Assembly (NCBI RefSeq): GCF_029894335.1
Contig: NZ_JARXZC010000025.1
Location: 44,144-108,143 of the forward strand
Reading direction: 5' to 3'
Origin: Kitasatospora sp. MAP5-34
Lineage (GTDB): Bacteria; Actinomycetota; Actinomycetes; Streptomycetales; Streptomycetaceae
DNA length: 64,000 nt
A program made the translations under genes and the position numbers. The notes under the pieces are model-generated. The model did not search any database. It saw only the letters and a program-made list of their open reading frames with translations, and was not told the origin of the DNA. This document shows positions 8,204-15,708 of the stretch, piece by piece; positions within the stretch are counted from its first letter, which is position 1; each line of letters starts with the position of its first letter.

Positions 8204-9544
8204 ATGAGCAGCATGCAGCCCCGCGCCGAACGCGCGGCGCAGGCCCGACTGGCCGCCGTCCGACTCGCCGCCGATGGTATCGAAGGGGTGGTGTTCGGCT
8301 GGGTCGACAACGCCGGCGTCACCCGGGTCAAGGCCGTCCCCGTCGGGCAGCTGGAGCACGCCGCTGAGTGGGGCGTCGGAGCCGCGCCCTGCTTCGACGT
8401 GTTCCTGGTCGACGACTCGAGCACCAGCAGCCCGTTCAGCGACGGCCCGGTCGGCGATCTCCGGCTCGTCCCGGATCTCGCCCGCCTGTCCCCGCTGGCC
8501 GCCCAGCCCGGCTGGGCCTGGGCGCCCGCCGACCGCTACACCCAGGACGGCGTGCCGCACCCGGGGTGCCAGCGGCGCTTCGCCCGCCGGATGACCGAGA
8601 CGCTCGAGCGGCGCGGCCTGGCGGTACGGGCCGGGATCGAGGTCGAGTGGGTGGTCGCCGACGCCCACGGCGACCCCGCTGCCACCGGGCCCGCGTACGG
8701 GATGAACCGGTTCATCGAACTCTCCGACTATCTGCGAGATGTCCTGAAGGCGCTCACCGCCCAGGGTCTGACGGTACTTCAGATTCATCCCGAGTACTCC
8801 CCGGGCCAGTTCGAGGTCTCGGTCGCGGCGGAGGGGCCGGTCGAGGCGGCCGACACGGTGATGCTGATCCGGCACACCGTGCGCGGTGTCTCGGCGCGCC
8901 ACGGCCTGCGGACCTCCTTCGCACCCGTCGTCACGGAAGGGGCCGTCGGCAACGGCGGCCACCTGCACCTCAGCCTCTGGCGGGACGGGCAGAACCTCGG
9001 GCACGGCGGCCCGGGCCCGCACGGACTCCAGCCCGAGGCCGAGGCCTTCCTCGCCGGAGTGCTCGCGCAACTCCCGGCCCTGCTCGCGCTCGGCGCGCCG
9101 AGCGTGGCCAGCTACCTGCGGCTGGTGCCCTCGCGCTGGGCCGGGGCGTACCGGTGTTGGGGGCTGGAGAACCGGGAGGCCGCGCTGCGCCTGATCACCG
9201 GCTCGACGGGCGCCCAGGCCAATGCCGAGATCAAGTGCTTCGACGCCGCCGCGAACCCCTACCTGACGGTCGGGGCGGTGCTCGCGGCCGGCCTGGCCGG
9301 CCTCGACCTCGGCGACCCCCTGCCGCCCGAGGTCACCGGCGACCCGTCGGCACCGGGTGCGGCCGAGCGGCTGCCGGCCGACCTGCCGGAGGTACTCGAC
9401 GTGTACGAGAAGTCCGTGCTGCTGCGGGAGGCCCTCGGCGCCCAGCTGTTCTCGGCGGTGCTGGCGGTGCGGCGCGCGGAGGTCGAACTGTTCGCGGGGC
9501 GTACCCCGGAGGAGATCATCGCGGCCACGCGGTGGCGGTACTGA
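8204..9544 (+). CDS. Glutamine synthetase-like gamma-glutamyl ligase
   Basis: ATP-dependent ligase of the glutamine synthetase family, 446 residues. It has the catalytic-barrel features: metal/glutamate-binding GIEVEW at about 145-150, PEYSPGQFEVSV at 197-207, NGGHLHLSLW at 250-259, and KCFDAAANPYL near the C-terminus. Actinomycetes carry several GlnA-like paralogues that glutamylate polyamines or ethanolamine instead of ammonia; lack of linkage to nitrogen genes and the divergence from the GlnA core suggest one of these, but the substrate cannot be told. Start ATG 8204 chosen over 8147 because residues before it are out of family. A Crp-type site is upstream; it converges with the HipA-like gene. 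Confidence 0.85.
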   Translation: MSSMQPRAERAAQARLAAVRLAADGIEGVVFGWVDNAGVTRVKAVPVGQLEHAAEWGVGAAPCFDVFLVDDSSTSSPFSDGPVGDLRLVPDLARLSPLAAQPGWAWAPADRYTQDGVPHPGCQRRFARRMTETLERRGLAVRAGIEVEWVVADAHGDPAATGPAYGMNRFIELSDYLRDVLKALTAQGLTVLQIHPEYSPGQFEVSVAAEGPVEAADTVMLIRHTVRGVSARHGLRTSFAPVVTEGAVGNGGHLHLSLWRDGQNLGHGGPGPHGLQPEAEAFLAGVLAQLPALLALGAPSVASYLRLVPSRWAGAYRCWGLENREAALRLITGSTGAQANAEIKCFDAAANPYLTVGAVLAAGLAGLDLGDPLPPEVTGDPSAPGAAERLPADLPEVLDVYEKSVLLREALGAQLFSAVLAVRRAEVELFAGRTPEEIIAATRWRY

Positions 9545-9612
9545 GGCTTCGTAAACGGGATCGGGGGGTCACGAAAGGGTGGTTACCCCGGTGCCTCTGT
9601 TCGCCCGGCGTG

Positions 9613-10506
9613 TCACCCGACGTGGTTGCTCCAGTCCGACTCCACGGCGGGTTTCCCGTGCAGGTCAGGTACCTGCTGCAGCCAGGCCGGACGGCCCGCG
9701 CGGGTCGTCGCCGCTCGCTCGGCCGCTGCTGCACGCAACTGTTCGGGCGAGGCGAAGCCGTCCGGGAGCCAGGCGGCGGAGCCTGCCGCGCGGGCTGCCA
9801 GGTGCTTGACGTACGCCTCCCGCAGCTCGCCGACCGAGCCGAAGCCCGGCTCGTCGGTCAGCCACTCCTCGGGAACCAGGGCCACCACCTCGCGCAGCAG
9901 GCCCTCCGTGACCAGCGGCGCGAGCGCGGCGTCGGCGGCGCGGACGTCGGGCCGGTAGGCGCCGAGTGCGTGGTCGCTCAGGTCGTACGCCTTGAGCAGT
10001 GAGGCGTGTGCGCCCGACCAGCGGTGGTGGAAGATCAGCCCGGCGCCGTTGTCGATCAGCCAGAGGGCGCCGTGCCAGACCATCAGATTGGGATTGCGGC
10101 AGCCGCGGTCGACGTTGCCGGTCAGCGCGTCCAGCCAGACCACCCGGCCCGCCTCGACGGGGTCCACGTCCAGCATCTTCCGCTCGAAGTCGCGTGCGCC
10201 CGGCAGGTAGTCCATCCCGAGGTTGACGCCCGAGCTGGCCTTCAGCAGGTCCTGGATCTCGGCGTCGGGCTCATCGGCGGCCACCGCCGGATCGAAGTCC
10301 ACCAGCACCAGTTCGGGCACCCGCAGTCCCAGCCGCCGGGCCAGCTCCCCGACGATCACCTCGGCGACCAGCGCCTTGTGCCCCTGCGCGGCACCGGAGA
10401 ACTTGACCACGTACGTGCCCAGGTCGTCCGTCTCCACGATCCCGGGCACGGAGCCGCCCGCCCGCAGCGGGTCCAGGTAGCGCAGCGCAGTCACCTCGGT
10501 AAGCAC
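9613..10506 (-). CDS. HipA-like kinase-fold protein
   Basis: 297-residue protein related to the HipA/PI3-4-kinase-like fold. Visible features include TYVVKFSGAAQGHKALVAEVIVGELARRLGL (ATP-binding lobe with Lys), LDALTGNVDRGCRNPNLMVW (catalytic loop, N-x-D-R-x-x-x-N-P-N) and LWLIDNGAGLIFHH (D-N-G metal-binding segment). GTG start at 10506. No HipB-like antitoxin gene is adjacent, so it does not look like a classical toxin-antitoxin pair; stand-alone versions are common in streptomycetes. Substrate unknown. It converges with the GS-like gene (68-nt gap). Confidence 0.8.
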   Translation of the reverse strand: MLTEVTALRYLDPLRAGGSVPGIVETDDLGTYVVKFSGAAQGHKALVAEVIVGELARRLGLRVPELVLVDFDPAVAADEPDAEIQDLLKASSGVNLGMDYLPGARDFERKMLDVDPVEAGRVVWLDALTGNVDRGCRNPNLMVWHGALWLIDNGAGLIFHHRWSGAHASLLKAYDLSDHALGAYRPDVRAADAALAPLVTEGLLREVVALVPEEWLTDEPGFGSVGELREAYVKHLAARAAGSAAWLPDGFASPEQLRAAAAERAATTRAGRPAWLQQVPDLHGKPAVESDWSNHVG

Positions 10507-10623
10507 ACCGGCCAGCCTAACCCGGCCCCGGTTTGGAACGGGTGGACGCCGGTGATTGGCTGTGGCGCGCAGCTTCCAAACGTCGCAGCCGCAGCCACAG
10601 TCGTAGTCGAGGAGAGTTCAGTC

Positions 10624-11064
10624 ATGGGACAGGTCAACGCCACCACCGAGCGGGTCTACCAGGCGTCCCCGGAGCGCGTGTACGAGGCGCTGGCCGACTA
10701 CACGGTCACCCGGCCGAAGCTGCTGCCCGCCCAGTACAGCGAGTACGAGGTCGAGGCGGGCGGCACCGGCGCGGGGACCAAGGTGCACTGGAAGCTCCAG
10801 GCGACCGAGAAGCGGGTGCGGGACTGCCTGTTCACCGTCACCGAGCCGAGCCCCCGCAAGCTGGTCGAGACGGACGCCAACTCCAGCATGGTGATCACCT
10901 GGACGGTGACCACAGCCGGTGACAACCAGGCCAAGGTGGTCATCGAGACGACCTGGCAGGGCGCCACCGGCATCGGCGGCTTCTTCGAGCGGACCTTCGC
11001 ACCGAAGGGGCTGAACCGGATCCACGACTCCGTGCTCGCCCGCCTCGCGGACGAGGTCAAGTAA
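10624..11064 (+). CDS. SRPBCC (START-like) family protein
   Basis: 146-residue protein of the polyketide cyclase/START-like fold: an N-terminal strand VNATTERVYQASPERVYEALADY, followed by alternating strands and a long C-terminal helix (GGFFERTFAPKGLNRIHDSVLARLADEV). Such proteins bind hydrophobic ligands in a cavity; no ligand can be assigned. ATG 10624 is preceded by GAGGAG at good spacing. It is a single gene, divergent from the HipA-like gene, followed by a hairpin terminator. Confidence 0.85.
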   Translation: MGQVNATTERVYQASPERVYEALADYTVTRPKLLPAQYSEYEVEAGGTGAGTKVHWKLQATEKRVRDCLFTVTEPSPRKLVETDANSSMVITWTVTTAGDNQAKVVIETTWQGATGIGGFFERTFAPKGLNRIHDSVLARLADEVK

Positions 11065-11070
11065 CCCGTC

Positions 11071-11104
11071 GGGTCCCTCAGGGCGCCCGCCCCCTGGGGG
11101 ACCC
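11071..11104 (+). terminator. Terminator hairpin after the SRPBCC gene
   Basis: Arms GGGTCCC and CAGGG pair with CCCTG and GGGACCC around an 8-nt loop, beginning 6 nt after the stop codon. Confidence 0.7.
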
Positions 11105-11185
11105 AGTTGCGCATGTTTACCCCCGGACGAGTGGTTCTGTACCCCGGAGTGGGTGAGAGCACCCGGCGGGGGGATACCGCCGACC

Positions 11186-11191
11186 TAGGCT
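11186..11191 (+). promoter_or_regulatory. Possible -10 of a leaderless promoter (EPS locus start)
   Basis: TAGGCT ends 7 nt before the GTG at 11199, where transcription would begin at or next to the start codon. No ribosome binding site is visible upstream of that GTG, consistent with a leaderless mRNA. The -35 is not recognisable. Confidence 0.45.
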
Positions 11192-11198
11192 CGCGGCC

Positions 11199-12509
11199 GT
11201 GCACATGACGATCCTTCATATCTCCCAGCCCGTCGACGGTGGTGTCGCCCGCGTCGTGGTCGACCTGGTCAGGGGGCAGCGCGAGGCCGGGTGCCGGGTA
11301 CTGGTCGCCTGTCCGCAGGGCGGCAGGCTGGCTGCCGAGGCGGCCGGCGCGGGGGCGTTGGTGCTGGACTGGCCCGCCGGACGCTCGCCCGGTCCCGGCA
11401 CGGCGGCGGAGGTGTGGCGGCTGCGCCGGATCGTCCGGGGGGCCAAACCCGATGTACTGCATCTGCACAGCGCGAAGGCCGGGCTGGCGGGGCGGTTGGC
11501 CGTGCGGGGTTCGGTGCCGACCGTGTTCCAGCCGCACGCCTGGTCGTTCGCCGCCGTCGAGGGCCCGCTCGCCAACGCCACCCTGCGCTGGGAGCGGTTC
11601 GCCACCCGGTGGGCCCGGTCGGTGCTCTGCGTCAGCGAGCGGGAGCGGCTGGACGGGGAGGCGGCCGGTCTGCCGGCCGACTGGCGGGTGATCCCCAACG
11701 GAGTGGACGTCCGGCACTACGCCCCCGCCGACTCGGCCGCCCGTCGCGCCGCCCGGATGTCGCTGGGGCTCGACCTGGACGCCCCGCTCGCGGTCTGTGT
11801 CGGTCGGCTCTGCCGGCAGAAGGGCCAGGACGTCCTGCTCGCCGCCTGGCCGGAGGTGGTCGGGCGGCTCCCCGCCGCGCGCCTCGCGCTGGTCGGTGAC
11901 GGCCCGGAAGCCACCCAACTCGCGGACCAGGTACGTGAGTTGCCGGAGCCATCGCGGGTGCGGCTGGCCGGCGACGTCGCGGACCCCAGGCCGTGGCTGG
12001 CCGCCGCCGATCTGGTGGTGCTGCCGTCCCGCTGGGAGGGCATGGCACTGGCGCCGCTGGAGGCGATGGCGACGGGGCGTCCGGTGCTGCTCTCGGATGT
12101 TCCGGGGGCCCGCGAGTGCCTGCCGCCGGGGCAGGTGGCGGACTGCCTGGTGGAGCCGGAGAATCCTGCGGAACTCGCTCGCAGGCTGATCGAGGCGCTG
12201 TCTGATCCGATCGAATGCGAACGTCGTGGAGCGATCGCGCGCCGGCATGTGACCGACCGGCACGACGTGCGGAATGTGATCGCACAGGTGGACGATCTCT
12301 ACCGAACTGTTCTGCGAACGAATTCCGTCGCGAGTCCCCCCATGAGTCCCTCCGCGAGTCCCTCCGTGAGTCCCTCCCCGAGTTCACCCCCGAGTTCACC
12401 TCCGACTTCGTCCCCGAGCCCCCCGTCGGACCCTCCCGGGGCTACCACCCCCGGTGCCCCCGCGCCGCGATCGGCGCGCCGTGCCGCCCGTGTCTCCCGG
12501 CGGTCCTGA
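11199..12509 (+). CDS. Glycosyltransferase family 4 with Ser/Pro-rich tail
   Basis: GT-B retaining glycosyltransferase of 436 residues, first gene of the exopolysaccharide locus. The N-terminal acceptor lobe begins MTILHISQPVDGGVARVVVDLV. The donor lobe has VGRLCRQKGQDVLLAAWPEV (about 203-222), LVGDGPEATQL and the E-x7-E motif EGMALAPLE. The last 55 residues are a Ser/Pro tail encoded by eight 12-bp tandem repeats; a disordered tail like this is unusual for GT4. GTG 11199 fits a leaderless start; ATG 11205 is the alternative. Sugar specificity cannot be told. Confidence 0.88.
   Translation: MHMTILHISQPVDGGVARVVVDLVRGQREAGCRVLVACPQGGRLAAEAAGAGALVLDWPAGRSPGPGTAAEVWRLRRIVRGAKPDVLHLHSAKAGLAGRLAVRGSVPTVFQPHAWSFAAVEGPLANATLRWERFATRWARSVLCVSERERLDGEAAGLPADWRVIPNGVDVRHYAPADSAARRAARMSLGLDLDAPLAVCVGRLCRQKGQDVLLAAWPEVVGRLPAARLALVGDGPEATQLADQVRELPEPSRVRLAGDVADPRPWLAAADLVVLPSRWEGMALAPLEAMATGRPVLLSDVPGARECLPPGQVADCLVEPENPAELARRLIEALSDPIECERRGAIARRHVTDRHDVRNVIAQVDDLYRTVLRTNSVASPPMSPSASPSVSPSPSSPPSSPPTSSPSPPSDPPGATTPGAPAPRSARRAARVSRRS
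12332..12427 (+). repeat. Eight 12-bp tandem repeats in the GT4 gene
   Basis: Units every 12 bp starting at 12332 follow GAGTCCCTCCGC with drift (GAGTTCACCCCC, GACTTCGTCCCC). In frame they encode repeats of the S-P-x-x type. As the unit is a multiple of three, copy-number change would alter tail length without a frameshift. Confidence 0.85.
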
Positions 12510-12858
12510 TCGTTTCTCAGACCGTGAATGCTCGCCGCGAAGGTGCTGCTGTATTCGAACCTGGACCAAGTGGCCGAGGATTCAAATCCGAAAGTCTGAT
12601 TAATGGGCGGGTGGAATGAAATGGCAAGTCAACTTCCTGAAATCAAGCCAGCGTTCGGTAATGTCTGATTTTGCCTGCTTCGTTGCTATTTCTGGCTGCC
12701 GACCCCCCTGGGGGGCAATCCGGAAAATGCCCGAATGCCACCCATGGCAGCAGGTGCTACCTGGACCGCATCCACCGGGCCGGGACGGCCGTGCCGGTGC
12801 CAGCCCGGATTCGGACGTTCCGTCATGGCGGGTACACAGCAGGGGAGTTCGCGCGCTG
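12510..12858 (+). other. AT-richer leader before the initiating sugar transferase
   Basis: 349 nt with clearly lower GC than its surroundings in 12540-12730 and no supported gene. It contains a C6/G6 palindrome (12703-12715, inside TGCCGA...GGGGGGCA) and a possible -10 TAATGT at 12659. It probably carries the promoter and long 5' UTR of the sugar transferase gene. A tRNA-like string near 12575 does not form a cloverleaf. Confidence 0.45.
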
Positions 12859-14364
12859 ATGACCATCGATCACGAGAGTGTGCCACGGCCGGGCCGACCC
12901 CTGCCGTCCACCCGGCGGATCGCCACCGGGCTCCTCGACCGTCCCAGCGCGGCGGCCCAGGCCCGCTCCGCGCCGCCGATCGGGAAGCACCGCAGGCCGT
13001 TCCGCTCTCGGGCCGCCCTTCCGGCCGGTCTGGTCACCGTCGACGCCTTCGCGGTCCTCGGCGCGACCACCCTCACCGCCCTCGTGGCCGGCGGCCGGGC
13101 GCACCCCCTGCTCGGTGCCGCCGCCGTCCTCCCCCTGTTGCTGCCGCTCAATCTGGCCGGCGGCCTCTACCGCAGCAGGTTCACCCTCTCCGCGCTCGAC
13201 GAGGTCCCCGCCCTGGCCACCCGGGCCGCCGTGGCCACCGCCTTCGCGGTCACCCTGGCCTGCTGTCGGGACGGGTGGCCGGACAGCGGCCCCGCCACCC
13301 CGCTCCAGCTGGCCGCCGGGCTCGTCCTCTTCCTGCTGCTGGCCTCCTGCGGCCGCGCCGCGATGTACCACCTACTGCGCCAGGCCCGCCGCCGGCGCCC
13401 CAGCCCGGTCCTGGTGCTCGGCGCCGGCCAGCTCGGGCAGCGCGTGGCGGCGGTGCTGACGGAGCATCGGGAGTACGGGATGCGGCCGGTCGGCTACCTC
13501 GACCCGGACCCGGTGCTGCTCGCCGCCGACGCCAAACTGCCCGTCCTCGGCGGCCGGGAGATTCTCGAACGGGTGATCCGCCGCCACCGCGTGCACCACG
13601 TCATCGCCACCGAGGGCGCCGCCGACGAGGCGGAGACGGCCGCCGCGCTGCGCGACGCCACCCGGCTCGGCTGCCAGGTCTGGCTGGTTCCGGCCCTGCG
13701 CGAGTACGGCTCGGTGGGCGGGCCCGCCCGCGACCACCTCTGGGGCTTCCCGTGTGTCCGGCTGGCCCGCCCGGCGACCCGGCGCTACGGCTGGACGGCC
13801 AAGCGGGCGCTGGACATCGCCGCTGCCGGGACCGGGCTGCTCGCGCTCGCCCCGGTGCTCGCCGTCTGCGCGCTGGCCGTCCGCTTCGACACCGGCCCCG
13901 GCGTACTCTTCCGGCAGCAGCGCACCGGCCTGGACGGCAGGGTCTTCACCGTCCTCAAGTTCCGCACCCTGCGCCCGAGCAACGAGCACGAGTCCGCCAC
14001 CCGCTGGAACATCTCCCAGGACCACCGGATGGGCGTGGTCGGACGGCTGCTGCGCCAGAGCTCGCTGGACGAACTCCCGCAGCTCTGGAACGTCCTGCGC
14101 GGCGACATGAGCCTGGTCGGCCCGCGCCCCGAGCGCCCGTACTTCGTGATGCGCTTCGGCCAGGCCTACCCCGAGTACGCCGACCGCCACCGCGTCCCGG
14201 TCGGGCTCACCGGACTCGCCCAGGTCAACGGCCTGCGCGGGGACACCTCGATCGAGGACCGGGCCCGCTTCGACAACCGCTACATCGAGAGCTGGAGCCT
14301 CTGGCTGGACGTCAAGCTGCTGCTCCGTACCGCCGCCCTGTTGCTGCACCCGGACGGGAGCTGA
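12859..14364 (+). CDS. Initiating polyprenyl-phosphate sugar-1-phosphate transferase (exopolysaccharide)
   Basis: Membrane enzyme that loads the first sugar phosphate onto undecaprenyl phosphate (WcaJ/CpsE/WbaP class). 501 residues: several N-terminal membrane segments, a central nucleotide-binding-like domain (VLVLGAGQLGQRVAAVL, about 180-195), and the C-terminal bacterial sugar transferase domain from KRALDIAAAGTGLLAL to DELPQLWNVLRGDMSLVGPRPE and the LTGLAQVNG segment. ATG 12859 (MTIDHESV) is chosen; codons further upstream lie in the AT-rich leader and read like non-coding sequence. Followed after 6 nt by the polymerase-like gene. Confidence 0.92.
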   Translation: MTIDHESVPRPGRPLPSTRRIATGLLDRPSAAAQARSAPPIGKHRRPFRSRAALPAGLVTVDAFAVLGATTLTALVAGGRAHPLLGAAAVLPLLLPLNLAGGLYRSRFTLSALDEVPALATRAAVATAFAVTLACCRDGWPDSGPATPLQLAAGLVLFLLLASCGRAAMYHLLRQARRRRPSPVLVLGAGQLGQRVAAVLTEHREYGMRPVGYLDPDPVLLAADAKLPVLGGREILERVIRRHRVHHVIATEGAADEAETAAALRDATRLGCQVWLVPALREYGSVGGPARDHLWGFPCVRLARPATRRYGWTAKRALDIAAAGTGLLALAPVLAVCALAVRFDTGPGVLFRQQRTGLDGRVFTVLKFRTLRPSNEHESATRWNISQDHRMGVVGRLLRQSSLDELPQLWNVLRGDMSLVGPRPERPYFVMRFGQAYPEYADRHRVPVGLTGLAQVNGLRGDTSIEDRARFDNRYIESWSLWLDVKLLLRTAALLLHPDGS

Positions 14365-14370
14365 CCATCC

Positions 14371-15708
14371 GTGGCCCTCGCATTCCCGCTGCCGCTGGCT
14401 TTACACAGTGTCAGGACCGGCCTGCTGAAGCGCCCGAGCCTGCTGGCCGCCGCCACCGTCCTGCTGGTCTGCGTGCCGACCGGCGAGAAGAACGTCGCGG
14501 CCGCCGTCCACATCACCGCCGCCGACCTGGCCTCGCTCGCGTTGGTGGCGGTGATCGCGCTCGACCTGCTGCGGGGACGCACTCCGGCGCTGAGCCGGAC
14601 CGCCTGCGTCCTGTTCGGCGGGGTGGTCCTGGCGGCCGCCACCGCCACGGTCGGCTCGATCGACCCGTCGACCAGCCTGACCGGCTTCGTCCGGCTGGTG
14701 CAGGTCTTCGTGCTGGTCCCCGCCGCAGTGGTCTGCTCGCTGCGCGACCGCACCGACCAGCGGCTGATCCTCGGCTCGTTCGTCGTCGCCGCGCTGATCC
14801 AGGGCGTGGTCGGCGCCAATCAGTACCTGACCCGGACGGGCGCCTCCTACACCGGCCAGCCGATCCGCGCGGTCGGCACCTTCGGCGCGCTGGACATCAT
14901 GGCGATGTCCACCGTGGTCAGCTTCGGGCTGCTCGCCGCGCTGGCGCTGGCGCTCGGCGAGCGAGGCCCGGAGGGCAACCGACGACTCCGGCTGTCGATG
15001 TACGCGGCGGCCGCCTTCCTCTCCTTCCCGCTCGCCGTCTCGTTCAGCCGGGGCAGCTGGATCGCCTGCGGGGTCGCCGTCACCGTGCTCGGGCTGCGGG
15101 CCGACGCCCGGCTCGCGGTGCGCAGCGCGGTTCTGGCGATCGCCGCCGCGATCGTCCTGCTCGGCGGTTTCGGCCTGGGCGCCTCCGGTGTCACCGCCCG
15201 GCTCAGCAGCATCGGCTCGGTCGAGGCGGCCCCCGACCAGTCGGTCAGCGACCGCTACGACCTCTGGGCCACCGCCCAACGCATCTGGCAGGACCACCCC
15301 GTCACCGGAGCCGGCCCGAAGGCCTTCCAGCAGCTGCGGGACAGCCACGCCCCGCTCCGCCTCTCCTCCGGCAGCGACGCCGCCGACTCCACCATCGGCT
15401 TCGAGCGCGAGCCGCTGCTCTCCCCGCACAACATGTACTTCCTGGTGCTCAGCGAGCAGGGCCTGATCGGCGCGGTCGCCTACCTCGCGCTGTTCCTCAC
15501 CCTGCTGATCGGCTGCCTCCGTTCTTCGGGGCTCGACTCGCCGCGTGCGAGCAGCCTCGCCGCGCTCGCGCTGCTCACCTGGGTGCTGGTCGACTTCCTG
15601 TACGGCGACATCGGAGGGACGACCACGGTGCTGACCTCCGTGGTGCTCGGTCTCGCCGCCCGGTCGGCGCTGCCCGGCCCGAACTCCCAGGGAGTGCGCC
15701 AGGTATGA
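14371..15708 (+). CDS. O-antigen ligase/Wzy polymerase-like membrane protein
   Basis: Polytopic membrane protein of 445 residues with about ten hydrophobic segments. The C-terminal Wzy/WaaL signature is present: a periplasm-facing loop with GAGPKAFQQL, then PHNMYFLVLSEQGLIGAVAYLALF. It probably polymerises or transfers the lipid-linked repeat unit outside the membrane. GTG start at 14371, 6 nt after the upstream stop. It overlaps the flippase gene by ATGA (15705-15708). Confidence 0.88.
   Translation: MALAFPLPLALHSVRTGLLKRPSLLAAATVLLVCVPTGEKNVAAAVHITAADLASLALVAVIALDLLRGRTPALSRTACVLFGGVVLAAATATVGSIDPSTSLTGFVRLVQVFVLVPAAVVCSLRDRTDQRLILGSFVVAALIQGVVGANQYLTRTGASYTGQPIRAVGTFGALDIMAMSTVVSFGLLAALALALGERGPEGNRRLRLSMYAAAAFLSFPLAVSFSRGSWIACGVAVTVLGLRADARLAVRSAVLAIAAAIVLLGGFGLGASGVTARLSSIGSVEAAPDQSVSDRYDLWATAQRIWQDHPVTGAGPKAFQQLRDSHAPLRLSSGSDAADSTIGFEREPLLSPHNMYFLVLSEQGLIGAVAYLALFLTLLIGCLRSSGLDSPRASSLAALALLTWVLVDFLYGDIGGTTTVLTSVVLGLAARSALPGPNSQGVRQV

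Noticed and set aside
9613..10506. HipBA toxin-antitoxin system
   Set aside because: The HipA-like gene has no HipB-type partner upstream; its neighbour is an unrelated SRPBCC gene.
12560..12600. tRNA-like strings (AAGTGGCCGAGGATTCAAATCC)
   Set aside because: The pieces resemble a D-arm and T-loop, but no acceptor stem, anticodon arm or 5-bp T-stem can be formed.
12735..14365. Very long plus-strand reading frame running through the sugar transferase and polymerase genes into the flippase
   Set aside because: Only the part from ATG 15705 is real; upstream it is a shifted frame of the sugar transferase and polymerase genes, rich in Arg/Pro/Gly as GC-rich shadow frames are.
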